NCBI GenBank assembly: GCA_934489015.1
Contig: CAKSSN010000037.1
Span: 1 to 20,467, forward strand
Direction of reading: 5' to 3'
From: an uncultured Clostridia bacterium
GTDB lineage: Bacteria; Bacillota; Clostridia; UBA1381
DNA: 20,467 bases
In this document: positions 6,419 through 14,034 of the stretch, piece after piece
How positions within the stretch are numbered: the first letter of the stretch is position 1
Layout of the letters: every line of letters begins with the position of its first letter
The notes under the pieces: generated by a model
What the model was told of the DNA's origin: nothing
The model's database searches: none
The model's input: the letters and a program-made list of their open reading frames with translations, nothing else
Position numbers and translations under genes: made by a program

Positions 6419-8789
6419 GTGCCCCTGTATTCTTTTCAAGACCGGAGAGAATTTTGTCAAAAACTGCGTTTACCTCATCAGCCGTAAGGCTTCTGTCGGC
6501 TGCTCTGAACACAACCGAGTACGCAACGCTCTTTTTGCCGTCCGGGATTTGCTTACCCATGTAAACGTCAAAAAGATTTACCGATTCGAGAAGTCCGCCG
6601 CCGTTTTTAACAATTATTTTTTCAAGCTCCGCAACGGGAACATCAGCGTCAACGAGCATTGCAATATCGCGCGTTGCGGCAGGGAACTTCGGAAGCTGCT
6701 TGTATTTCACTTCCGCATTTGAGTGCGCTATAACGCCCTCAAGCGAAATTTCGGCAACGTAAATCGGCTTATCAAGGCCGTACCTTTCGGCAACTGTCGG
6801 GTGAATTTGACCGACTGTTCCTATTTTTTCGCCGCCGGCAAAAATATCAGCCGTTCTGCCCGGATGATATGTTCCGTTGTCGCGGCAGGCTGCAAACGCA
6901 GGCTTTTTAATGTTCATTTTTGAAATAATAGCCTCGCATGCGCCCTTAATATCGTAAAAATCATATTTCTCACCGTACATACCGAGCGTTATAACAGCTC
7001 TTTCGTCCGGCAGAACGTCGCCTGTCGGAATATAAACTCTGCCTATTTCAAAAAGCTTTGCGCTTTCGTTTCTGTAGTTGTAGTTTCTTGCAAGGCAGTC
7101 GAGCATGCTGTCAACCGTTGTTGTACGCATAACGGAGCTGTCCTCGCCAAGCGGATTTGTTATAACAACCGTGTTTCTTAAAGTACTGTCCGGAGCGATT
7201 GACAATTTGTCAAACACTGACGGGGAAGACCATGCGTATGTGCAAATCTCATAATAGCCCTGCGATGTGAGCGTGTCGCTTATGCAGTCGCAGGCAAGCT
7301 GGCGCTCGTTTTTCATTCCTACCGTTGTTTCGCCCTTAAGAGCTGTTGTCGGGATAATGTCATAGCCCCAGAAGCGCGCGATTTCTTCCGCAACGTCTGC
7401 TTCGCCCTCGATGTCGGGACGGAAGCTCGGAGCCGTTATCATCATTGTTTCTTCGTCAACATCAAATTCGAGAGTGCGCAGAATTTCAAACATTTTCTCC
7501 GTCGGTACGTCCGTTCCAAGAAATGCGTTGATTTTGTCAGGTCTAAGCAGAAGCTTTGTTTTCTCTTTTTCTTTCGGGAACACGTCTATTACTCCGCCTA
7601 CAACCTCGCCGCAGCCAAGCTCCTCAACGAGCTGACACGCGCGCTCTGCTGCCGGCATTGTGTTATAAACGTCAAGACCCTTTTCGTATCTCGATGAAGC
7701 CTCCGTTCTGAGTCCTACTCTCTGCGCGGTGAGTCTTACGCTCGCACCGTCAAAGGTTGCCGACTCAAATATTACGGCTGTTGTGTCCGGCTTAACCTCA
7801 GAGTTGAAGCCGCCCATAACTCCGGCTATCGCAACCGCTCTTTCGCCGTCTGAAATAACAAGGTCGTCTGCTGTAAGCTTTCTGTCGTTTTCGTCAAGAG
7901 TTTTTATAACCTCTCCGTCTGCTGCGGAGCGCACAATAATCTTTTTGGCTTCAATATCTCTTAAATCGAAAGCGTGCATCGGCTGGCCGTATTCGAGAAG
8001 AACATAGTTTGTTATGTCGACAATGTTGTTTATTGAGCGTATTCCGCACGCTTTAAGGCGGTGTACCATCCACTCCGGTGACGGACCTATTTTAACGTTT
8101 TTAACCATTTTGGCAGTGTATCTCATGCACTTTTCCGGGTTTTGAACGTCAACGCTTATATAGTCGTTTATATCCTCATCATTTGAAGAATAAGTCGGCG
8201 CTTTGAGGTTAAAGGGCTTATTAAACGTTGCCGCACTCTCGCGCGCAAGACCGATTATGCTGAAGCAGTCGGGGCGGTTTGACGTTATTTCAAAGTCAAT
8301 TACCGTGTCGTCAAGACCGAAAATTTTCTTTATGTCAACGCCGATTTGTGTGTCCTCCGGCAAAATCAGTATTCCGTATTCGGGCTCATAGCCAAGCTCC
8401 TCAGCCGTTATGCCGAGCTCCTCATGAGAGCAGAGCATTCCGCAGGACTCAACTCCTCTGAGCTTTCCTTTTTTGATATGCACTCCGCCGGGAAGTGTTG
8501 AGCCGTGAAGCGCAACGGGAACAATCTGTCCCTCTTTAACGTTCGGCGCGCCCGTTACAATTTGCAGCGTTTCGCTTCCGACGTCTATCTGACATATAAC
8601 AAGATGATCCGAATTTGTATGCGGCTTGATTTCAATAATTTTTCCCGTAACAACCTTGTCAAGCTCCGCGCCCATATCAATAACGCTCTCAACCTTTGAG
8701 CCGCTCATGGTCATTTTGTGCGCGTAGTCAAGCGGTGATACACCGGAAATATCGGTGTAGTCGTCAAGCCAGCTAAGCGGTAATTTCAT
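6408..8789 (-). CDS. pheT: Phenylalanine-tRNA ligase beta subunit
   Basis: Beta subunit of the cytosolic (alpha-beta)2 phenylalanyl-tRNA synthetase; it binds and positions tRNA-Phe and edits mischarged Tyr-tRNA-Phe. The 793 residues match the usual bacterial length. The protein starts MKLPLSWLDDYTDI, followed by the EMAP/OB tRNA-binding domain (about 40-150, with VTGAPNVKEGQIVPVA and the GVESCGMLCSHEELG block). The B3/B4 editing region (about 210-370) has NNIVDITNYVLLEYGQPMHAFD. The B5 region lies around 400-470, a synthetase-like core around 480-680, and the FDX-ACB anticodon domain ends at GAQLR, a normal end for the family. The RBS AAAGGA precedes the ATG. It begins 19 nt after pheS and shares its T-box control. 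Confidence 0.97.
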   Translation of the reverse strand: MKLPLSWLDDYTDISGVSPLDYAHKMTMSGSKVESVIDMGAELDKVVTGKIIEIKPHTNSDHLVICQIDVGSETLQIVTGAPNVKEGQIVPVALHGSTLPGGVHIKKGKLRGVESCGMLCSHEELGITAEELGYEPEYGILILPEDTQIGVDIKKIFGLDDTVIDFEITSNRPDCFSIIGLARESAATFNKPFNLKAPTYSSNDEDINDYISVDVQNPEKCMRYTAKMVKNVKIGPSPEWMVHRLKACGIRSINNIVDITNYVLLEYGQPMHAFDLRDIEAKKIIVRSAADGEVIKTLDENDRKLTADDLVISDGERAVAIAGVMGGFNSEVKPDTTAVIFESATFDGASVRLTAQRVGLRTEASSRYEKGLDVYNTMPAAERACQLVEELGCGEVVGGVIDVFPKEKEKTKLLLRPDKINAFLGTDVPTEKMFEILRTLEFDVDEETMMITAPSFRPDIEGEADVAEEIARFWGYDIIPTTALKGETTVGMKNERQLACDCISDTLTSQGYYEICTYAWSSPSVFDKLSIAPDSTLRNTVVITNPLGEDSSVMRTTTVDSMLDCLARNYNYRNESAKLFEIGRVYIPTGDVLPDERAVITLGMYGEKYDFYDIKGACEAIISKMNIKKPAFAACRDNGTYHPGRTADIFAGGEKIGTVGQIHPTVAERYGLDKPIYVAEISLEGVIAHSNAEVKYKQLPKFPAATRDIAMLVDADVPVAELEKIIVKNGGGLLESVNLFDVYMGKQIPDGKKSVAYSVVFRAADRSLTADEVNAVFDKILSGLEKNTGAQLR

Positions 8790-8808
8790 AATATTTCAAT
8801 CCTTTCTC

Positions 8809-9828
8809 TTAAAACTGTTTTAAAAATCTCACGTCGTTTTCAAAGAAAAGACGCATATCGTCAATATCGTATTTGCGCATTGCAATTCTCTCAAGTCCCA
8901 CGCCGAACGCAAATCCGGAATAAACCTCCGGGTCAATTCCGCAGTTTGCAAGCACTTTCGGGTGAACCATTCCGCAGCCGAGAATTTCAATCCAGCCCTC
9001 GCCCTTGCACACGCGGCAGCCTTTTCCGCCGCAGACAAAGCACGAAACGTCAACCTCTGCCGACGGCTCTGTAAACGGGAAGTGATGCGGGCGAAATCTT
9101 ACCTTAGCGTCGTTTCCGTAAAGCTTCTTTATAAAGGTTTCAAGCGTGCCTTTAAGGTCTGCCATTGTAACGCCCTTGTCAACAACAAGTCCCTCTATCT
9201 GATGAAACATGGGGGAGTGGGTTGCGTCAACGGCGTCGCTTCTGTAAACTCTTCCCGGCGCAAGAACGCGGATAGGCGGCTTCTGCTTTTCCATTACGCG
9301 CACCTGCATAGGCGAGGTCTGCGTTCTGAGAACAACGTTGTCGTTTATATAAAATGTGTCCTGAGCGTCGCGCGCAGGGTGATTTTTCGGAAGATTGAGC
9401 GCCTCAAAGTTGTAGTAATCGGTTTCAACCTCAGGGCCTTCCGCAATTTCAAAGCCCATTCCGAGGAATATATCCTTAACAGTGTTCATTGTAGCGGTGA
9501 GCGGATGAAGACTGCCCATTTCCTGCTTTTTGCCCGGCATTGTAACGTCAATTACCTCTGCCTTTAGCTTAGCTTCGCGCATTTTTGCCGAAAGCTCGGA
9601 TTTTTTCTCGTCAATTTCCTTTTCGAGAAATGCACGAACCTCGTTTGCCATAGCGCCGATTACCGGGCGCTCCTCCGGCGGCAACCCGCCCATGCCCTTT
9701 AAAACGGCTGTTAATTCGCCCTTTTTTCCGAGAAATTTAATTCGGATATTTTCGAGCAAATCAAGGTCGTTGGCATTTTTCAGATTTTGCTCGACAAGCT
9801 CTTTGATTTTTTCGATTTTTTCTTTCAC
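8809..9828 (-). CDS. pheS: Phenylalanine-tRNA ligase alpha subunit
   Basis: Catalytic subunit of phenylalanyl-tRNA synthetase, which activates Phe with ATP and charges tRNA-Phe. The 339 residues are typical. An N-terminal coiled-coil arm (about 1-90) is followed by the class II core: motif 1 at HPLTATMNTVKDIF (108-121), motif 2 around VLAPGRVYRSDAVDATHSP (188-206) with FHQIEG, and motif 3 at GFAFGVGLERIAM (305-317). The TEPSAEVDV block and a Cys cluster (263, 266, 271, 274) match the zinc-ribbon-like insert of many PheS proteins. The start is GTG at 9828, chosen because AAAGGA lies about 11 nt upstream and the coiled coil begins there. It is the first gene of pheS-pheT(-mtnN). Confidence 0.97.
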   Translation of the reverse strand: MKEKIEKIKELVEQNLKNANDLDLLENIRIKFLGKKGELTAVLKGMGGLPPEERPVIGAMANEVRAFLEKEIDEKKSELSAKMREAKLKAEVIDVTMPGKKQEMGSLHPLTATMNTVKDIFLGMGFEIAEGPEVETDYYNFEALNLPKNHPARDAQDTFYINDNVVLRTQTSPMQVRVMEKQKPPIRVLAPGRVYRSDAVDATHSPMFHQIEGLVVDKGVTMADLKGTLETFIKKLYGNDAKVRFRPHHFPFTEPSAEVDVSCFVCGGKGCRVCKGEGWIEILGCGMVHPKVLANCGIDPEVYSGFAFGVGLERIAMRKYDIDDMRLFFENDVRFLKQF

Positions 9829-9897
9829 CTGAATTCAAATCCTTTCTTATATAATGTGATTATCTCCGCCGCTTCAGCGCTTGAAGAGGGGAGTTTT

Positions 9898-10178
9898 TTG
9901 CCAAAGCATAAAAAAACGCCCTCAAGCCGTCAAAAAACGACTCGGGACGAAGCTTCTGTCTGCTCCGCGGTACCACCCGCATTTTTGCCACGTATGGCAA
10001 ACTCTCAAAAAGCAATTTAACGCTTGCTACTCCGGCAGCGGCTACACACAAAGAAAAGCTTCACCGTTGCTGCTTCGGGGTGAAATTTCGGTCAGGTGCG
10101 TATGCGGAAGCTCTCAGCCGCTGATTTCCGCTCTCTTTGATACACAGTTTCCGGACGTACTTTGCCCCATCATTGCAT
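9898..10178 (-). promoter_or_regulatory. T-box riboswitch leader of pheST (specifier UUC)
   Basis: A complete tRNA-sensing leader on the minus strand. Its 5' part carries stem I motifs (AGAGAGCGGAA, then GGCTGAGAGCTTCCG), and the specifier region reads AATTTCACC. Codon UUC followed by a purine is at 10084-10082, so the sensed tRNA is tRNA-Phe. A stem III-like hairpin TTTGCCA/TGGCAAA (9986-10002) precedes the T-box proper, GGGTGGTACCGCGG (about 9979-9966). In it UGGU (9975-9972) can pair with the ACCA end of uncharged tRNA. The antiterminator partner CGTCCC is at 9949-9944. Uncharged tRNA-Phe should favour the antiterminator and read-through into pheS. Confidence 0.95.
9910..9949 (-). terminator. 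T-box-controlled terminator before pheS
   Basis: On the minus strand a roughly 12-bp stem pairs 9949-9938 with 9929-9917, allowing one bulged A and several wobble pairs, and is followed by seven U's (9916-9910). The 5' arm contains the CGTCCC also used by the antiterminator, so the two structures exclude each other. It is the OFF state of the leader. Confidence 0.9.
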
Positions 10179-10185
10179 TTATTAT

Positions 10186-10215
10186 ATTATAGCATATTAA
10201 AGAGATATTTGTCAA
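10186..10215 (-). promoter_or_regulatory. pheST operon promoter
   Basis: Minus strand: perfect TTGACA (10215-10210), 18-bp spacer, perfect TATAAT (10191-10186), and a TGC immediately before the -10, making an extended -10. Transcription should start near 10179, at the 5' end of the T-box leader. Constitutive initiation with control by premature termination is the expected mode. Confidence 0.9.
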
Positions 10216-10306
10216 GAATTTTTTTGTATTTTATTTTGCAAGGTAATATGTTTGTGCATTTTTACTCGTTTCAAATAGATATTGATATGCGTTAAGAGAC
10301 GGCGTT

Positions 10307-10356
10307 ATATGTTCAATTTGCAATAATTTTTAAAAAATATTGCGAATTAAACATAT
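10307..10356. promoter_or_regulatory. 50-bp inverted repeat, candidate operator of the HTH-ATPase-TOPRIM operon
   Basis: The left arm (10307-10325, starting ATATGTTCAATTTGCAATA) and right arm (10338-10356) match as inverted repeats at 17 of 19 positions. The 12-bp spacer ATTTTTAAAAAA is itself nearly symmetric. The repeat ends 5 bp before the -35 box of the operon whose first gene encodes an XRE-type HTH protein. An autoregulatory operator is the simplest reading. A cruciform-forming or phage-sensing DNA element is an alternative. Confidence 0.65.
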
Positions 10357-10361
10357 TTTTA

Positions 10362-10390
10362 TTGACTTTCGGGTAATGATATAGTATAAT
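10362..10390 (+). promoter_or_regulatory. Promoter of the HTH-ATPase-TOPRIM operon
   Basis: TTGACT (10362-10367, 5 of 6) and a perfect TATAAT (10385-10390) are separated by exactly 17 bp. Transcription would begin near 10397, 16 nt before the ATG at 10413. The upstream in-frame ATG at 10389 lies inside the -10 box and cannot be the start codon of this transcript. Confidence 0.85.
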
Positions 10391-10412
10391 GAAAAGGGCA
10401 GGAGGAATTGAT

Positions 10413-10718
10413 ATGAGAGATTTTCAAAAAATTCTTGATGAAAAATTAAAATCGACTTTTATAGAAGCAAACACCGACGAAGAGCCGGTTATTGAATATG
10501 ATATATTCGGCGAAATCCGCGAGGAAATTATACAAACGAGAAAAAGCAGGCAAATTTCGCAAAAGGAGCTTGCGGAGAAATCCGGAATTTCTCAGTCGAA
10601 TATAAGCAAAATAGAAAACGGGCACAATATTCCGAGTATTCCTGTTTTGAAGAGAATTGCGGACGGGTTGGGGAAAAGGCTGTCCGTTACGTTTGTTGAC
10701 GTTGAGGAGGATTTTTAA
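10413..10718 (+). CDS. XRE/HigA-like helix-turn-helix regulator, first gene of the ATPase-TOPRIM operon
   Basis: A 101-residue DNA-binding protein. Residues 37-90 form a Cro/C1-type HTH: IQTRKSRQISQKELAEKSG, then SQSNISKIENG (60-70) and IPSIPVLKRIADGLG, ending in a beta strand LSVTFVDV, as in HigA-type antitoxin/regulator proteins. The acidic N-terminal arm (1-36, FIEANTDEEPVIEYDIF) could contact a partner. The start is set by a strong AGGAGG (10400-10405) 7 nt before the ATG. The stop overlaps the next start (TAATG), so translation is coupled to the ATPase. No HigB-like toxin is adjacent. Likely role: autorepressor of the operon acting at the inverted repeat 10307-10356. The HTH is certain; the antitoxin role is speculative. 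Confidence 0.9.
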   Translation: MRDFQKILDEKLKSTFIEANTDEEPVIEYDIFGEIREEIIQTRKSRQISQKELAEKSGISQSNISKIENGHNIPSIPVLKRIADGLGKRLSVTFVDVEEDF

Positions 10719-11833
10719 TGGCTGTTTTTATCAATTCGCTTAATATTGCAGAGTTTCGCGGGATAAGGGACTTAAAAGCACAAAACCTTAACCATATTAA
10801 TATTATTTCGGGAGATAACAATTCGGGAAAAACGAGCATTTTGGAAGCTGTAAATCTGCTTAAAAATCCGCTTTCTGTTTATGATTTGCTGACCGATCCG
10901 AAGTTTATGCGTGAGCGTGCGGTAATTTTTCCTTTTTCTTTATCTACATGGTTTGACTGCTTTTTGAATATGCTGTCGGGTGATGAGCTTGGGTTTAAGG
11001 TAGGTGCGAGCACTGCGGAAGGCGATATTGATCTGGAGCTTAGCGGCAAAACGGAAACGGTTATAATCGACAAAAACAGTCCGCTGTATAATATGAGTGG
11101 AGTGTATACGCGCTCGGCAAAATCCGAACAAATAGAAACAATTATGTTTTCGGGCGTATATAAATGTACAATTAATTCCGATTTTAAAAGTTTTCCTATA
11201 GAGATAACGCCGTATATGCCGGCTACCAATTTGCCGAGAAACAATAAAAAATTTTTGAATATTACGTATTTGTCGCCGTCAAGGCATTTGCAGGGTAATA
11301 ACTTTTCAAATATAGTCCGTTCGGGATCGTATAAGGATTTGTGCGTGTTCTTGCTGCAAATGTTCGATTCGGATATTGAAGATTTGTTATATATAAAAAA
11401 TGACTTTACAAACAGGCCGGTTGAAGCCGTAAGGCACAAAAAGCTCGGCGTTATGCCGCTGTCAACGTATGGCGACGGCATAAAAAAGGTTATTTCGCTT
11501 GCAAACGGAGTTGCTTCGGCAAAGGATGGCATTTTGATGATTGACGAAATTGAAACATCAATTCACAGCAGATATTACAATGATGTTTTTTCGTTTTTGC
11601 TCAAAGCCTGCCTGCAGTACAATATACAGTTGTTTATTACAACGCACAGCAAGGAAGCGATTGACGCTTTGTTATACACTCAAAATTACACCGGAGAAAA
11701 CGCAGCCGATGACCCGATAAGCGTTATTACATTTAGGCAGGATAAGGAGCATTCAAAAACGCTGTCGCGTACACTCAGCGGCAGTGAAACACTGAAAAAT
11801 CGTGAAAAATTTGATTTTGAGGTGAGAATATAA
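10718..11833 (+). CDS. OLD/AAA_15-type ATPase of a putative defence module
   Basis: A 371-residue ABC-class P-loop ATPase with no membrane segment. Visible motifs are Walker A GDNNSGKTS (32-40) in the NIISGDNNSGKT context typical of OLD/AAA_15/AAA_21 proteins, a signature-like LSTYGDGIKKV (248-258), Walker B ILMIDE (272-277, Asp276/Glu277) followed by IETSIHSRYY, and the switch His310 in FITTHS. The central part (about 55-240) is variable. Unlike full-length OLD nucleases (550-700 residues), it ends right after the ATPase core, and the TOPRIM function is on the next gene, which overlaps by 1 nt (TAATG). This split layout matches AriA of PARIS and AbiL-type modules. The ATPase could sense a phage or DNA trigger and control the TOPRIM partner; that role is inferred from context. 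Confidence 0.9.
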   Translation: MAVFINSLNIAEFRGIRDLKAQNLNHINIISGDNNSGKTSILEAVNLLKNPLSVYDLLTDPKFMRERAVIFPFSLSTWFDCFLNMLSGDELGFKVGASTAEGDIDLELSGKTETVIIDKNSPLYNMSGVYTRSAKSEQIETIMFSGVYKCTINSDFKSFPIEITPYMPATNLPRNNKKFLNITYLSPSRHLQGNNFSNIVRSGSYKDLCVFLLQMFDSDIEDLLYIKNDFTNRPVEAVRHKKLGVMPLSTYGDGIKKVISLANGVASAKDGILMIDEIETSIHSRYYNDVFSFLLKACLQYNIQLFITTHSKEAIDALLYTQNYTGENAADDPISVITFRQDKEHSKTLSRTLSGSETLKNREKFDFEVRI

Positions 11834-12564
11834 TGCGGATTATATTATGCGAAGGAAAAACAGACGCTGTTTTGCTCAGCTATTATCTCGGAAAAACAGG
11901 CGGTTGGCGCTACAACCGTGATAATAAAAACAAAAAGCTTAGAATTGATTTTTCAGACAAAAGCAATAAGGTAATCACTCATTTTATAAAAGATAATGAT
12001 GATGAACTGGCAATCTGCGCCGTCGGCGGCAAGGATAATTTTGCAGACTTTTACTCGGAGTATATAGAGCGGTACTTTATCGCCTCCGAAGACGGGGAAA
12101 CAGAGCATAAAATAGCCATAGTTACGGACAGGGACGACAGAAGCGTTGAGGACATAGAAAAATATTTTTCTAAAAATGTTATTTCGAATATCGCGAATAA
12201 TGAATGGGCAGATAATTATTTAACCAATGGATTTGGGCAAAAAATAAAAATTTCCGCGCTGATGGTTGTTATACCGCATAATCAGCAGGGCGCGCTGGAA
12301 AATCTGCTTTTAAATGCGCTGTCTGAGGACGAATACAGGGGCAATTTGATTGATAAAAGCAAGGAATTTGTTGAGAATATATCGCCTGAGGCGAAAAAAA
12401 TTATAACATCCGATAGATTGAAGCTTAAAACGAAATTAGGCGTTTCGCTTGCGGTGCTGTATCCCGAAAAGGTTTTTTCGCTGATAGATGAGCATTTAAA
12501 GGAAATTGACTGGGAGAAAACAAGCACAATAAACGAATGCTTTAAAAAACTGACTGAAATATAA
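11833..12564 (+). CDS. TOPRIM-domain protein (DUF3226/DUF4435-like), putative effector nuclease
   Basis: A 243-residue protein with the TOPRIM layout: ILCEGKTDAVLL with the conserved Glu7, AVGGKDNF (63-70) at the GG strand position, then IVTDRDD (96-102) with Asp99 and Asp101 as the DxD metal pair, and a later acidic residue Glu156 in GALENLLL. All acidic positions of the TOPRIM nuclease centre appear intact. The C-terminal third (165-243) is helical and unassigned. Translation is coupled to the ATPase by a 1-nt overlap, so the two proteins are probably made in matched amounts and act together. In PARIS the analogous AriB is a TOPRIM nuclease released from its ATPase upon infection. The same logic is plausible here, but homology at that level cannot be shown by eye. 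DUF3226 versus DUF4435 is unresolved. Confidence 0.85.
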   Translation: MRIILCEGKTDAVLLSYYLGKTGGWRYNRDNKNKKLRIDFSDKSNKVITHFIKDNDDELAICAVGGKDNFADFYSEYIERYFIASEDGETEHKIAIVTDRDDRSVEDIEKYFSKNVISNIANNEWADNYLTNGFGQKIKISALMVVIPHNQQGALENLLLNALSEDEYRGNLIDKSKEFVENISPEAKKIITSDRLKLKTKLGVSLAVLYPEKVFSLIDEHLKEIDWEKTSTINECFKKLTEI

Positions 12565-12644
12565 AGGTGCGGCTTCAAAGTATGAAAAAGTACATATATT
12601 TTTTATAAAGCTGCCGCAAATGCATCACTGAAAGGAACATTATA

Positions 12645-14015
12645 ATGGACACAATTAATTCAAAGGAAGAAAAAAGAAAATTTTACAGGACGGTTATATC
12701 GCTCGTCATACCGATGGCGCTTCAAAATCTGATAAATGTAGGCGTGCAGGCGGCGGACGTAATAATGCTCGGCAGGCTTGACGAAGCGGCAATTTCCGCC
12801 GCGTCGCTTGCAGGTCAGGTTTATTTTATAATGACGCTGCTTTTCTTTGGCTTAACGTCCGGCGCCGCTGTATTAACGGCGCAGTATTGGGGAAAAGGCG
12901 ACAAAAAGACGATTGAAAAGGTGCTTGGGCTGGCTGTTCGCTGGGCTGTAGTGATTGCGGCCTTATTCGCTGCCGCCGCGCTCATTTTCCCGGACAAGCT
13001 GATGCGCATTTTCTCGTCCGAAGCGGACGTTATAGAGCAAGGAGCGCATTATATGAGAATTGTTGCTCTTGCGTATATCCCGGCGGCGATAACAATGGTT
13101 TACCTGAACGTAATGCGCAGCGTTGAGCGCGTTATAATTTCAACCGTTGTGTACACAATCTCGCTTTTTGTAAACGTTGTTTTAAACGCCGTATTCATTT
13201 TCGGGCTCTGCGGCGCTCCGGCGCTCGGCGTGAGTGGTGCGGCGATTGCAACGGCGATTGCGCGCTACTGCGAATTTTTCATAGTAATATTTTACGCGTC
13301 GCGCATGAATAAAACAATCCGCGTGAGAGGATCTTACCTTTTGAAAACTGAAAAAATTCTTGTTTCCGATTTCGTAAAATACGCGCTTCCCGTTGCCGCA
13401 AACGAGCTGATGTGGGGCGGAGGTATCTCGATGGTTACGGCAATAATCGGTCATATGGGAAAGTCGGCGGTTGCCGCAAATTCTGTGGCGCAGGTTGTTC
13501 GTCAACTTGCAATGGTTGTTATATTCGGGGTGGCGAACGCAACGGCAATAATGCTCGGAAAGGCAATAGGTGAGGGCAAAAAGGAGAATGCGCGTATTTA
13601 TTCGGTTCGATTTCTTAAAATAACTCTTGCGCTTGGCGTAGGCGGCGCGATTGTTGTTCTCGGAGTTTCGCCGATAATAAGGAGCTTTATGACGCTCGGC
13701 GATGAGGCTAATTCGTACCTTAGCGCAATGATGTATGTTATGTCGTATTTCGTGTTCGTTTCGGGATTTAATACGGTGCTGATTGTCGGAGTTTTCCGTG
13801 CCGGCGGAGATACGAAATTCGGGCTTTTGCTCGACTGCGGCGCGCTTTGGTGTATAGTAATTCCACTCGGAGCTTTTGCGGCTTTTTATCTGAAGTTTCC
13901 GGTAATTGCGGTTTATATAATACTTACGAGCGATGAGCTGATGAAGCTACCGTTTTCGTTTTGGCGGTATAAGTCGCTTAAATGGCTGAAGGACGTGACG
14001 AGAGATTTTTCCTGA
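12645..14015 (+). CDS. MATE family efflux transporter
   Basis: Inner-membrane multidrug/toxin antiporter of the MATE superfamily, normally driven by Na+ or H+. The 456 residues fit the family (440-480) and show about twelve hydrophobic segments. The N-terminal half contains VISLVIPMALQNLINVGVQAAD and VIMLGRLDEAAISAASLAGQ, hallmarks of the first two helices. The repeat in the second half, around residues 245-275, has ALPVAANELMWGGG. The RBS AAGGA lies about 8 nt before the ATG. It starts 80 bp after the TOPRIM gene with no clear terminator or promoter between (only a weak TGCGGC/GCCGCA pair at 12568/12613), so co-transcription is possible. Its length and sequence give no substrate. Confidence 0.93.
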   Translation: MDTINSKEEKRKFYRTVISLVIPMALQNLINVGVQAADVIMLGRLDEAAISAASLAGQVYFIMTLLFFGLTSGAAVLTAQYWGKGDKKTIEKVLGLAVRWAVVIAALFAAAALIFPDKLMRIFSSEADVIEQGAHYMRIVALAYIPAAITMVYLNVMRSVERVIISTVVYTISLFVNVVLNAVFIFGLCGAPALGVSGAAIATAIARYCEFFIVIFYASRMNKTIRVRGSYLLKTEKILVSDFVKYALPVAANELMWGGGISMVTAIIGHMGKSAVAANSVAQVVRQLAMVVIFGVANATAIMLGKAIGEGKKENARIYSVRFLKITLALGVGGAIVVLGVSPIIRSFMTLGDEANSYLSAMMYVMSYFVFVSGFNTVLIVGVFRAGGDTKFGLLLDCGALWCIVIPLGAFAAFYLKFPVIAVYIILTSDELMKLPFSFWRYKSLKWLKDVTRDFS

Positions 14016-14034
14016 TGGATAGGAGATTTTTAGG

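Noticed and set aside
6212..6460. 82-codon ORF spanning the pheT-mtnN gap
   Set aside because: Overlaps both neighbours, is read through two strong hairpins, and has no RBS or family features.
8962..9567. 201-codon plus-strand ORF opposite pheS
   Set aside because: It is entirely antisense to a certain pheS gene, with no RBS and no recognisable domain.
10389..10412. Upstream in-frame ATG extending the HTH protein by 8 residues
   Set aside because: The codon lies within the -10 box (10385-10390), upstream of the predicted transcript start, while AGGAGG is correctly placed for the ATG at 10413.
10413..10718. Classic HigBA toxin-antitoxin locus
   Set aside because: The HTH protein looks HigA-like, but no HigB-type small toxin lies before or after it; its partner genes are an ATPase and a TOPRIM protein.
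10879..11532. 217-codon minus-strand ORF opposite the ATPase
   Set aside because: A shadow of the ATPase reading frame; low-complexity Ser/Phe-rich translation and no start signals.
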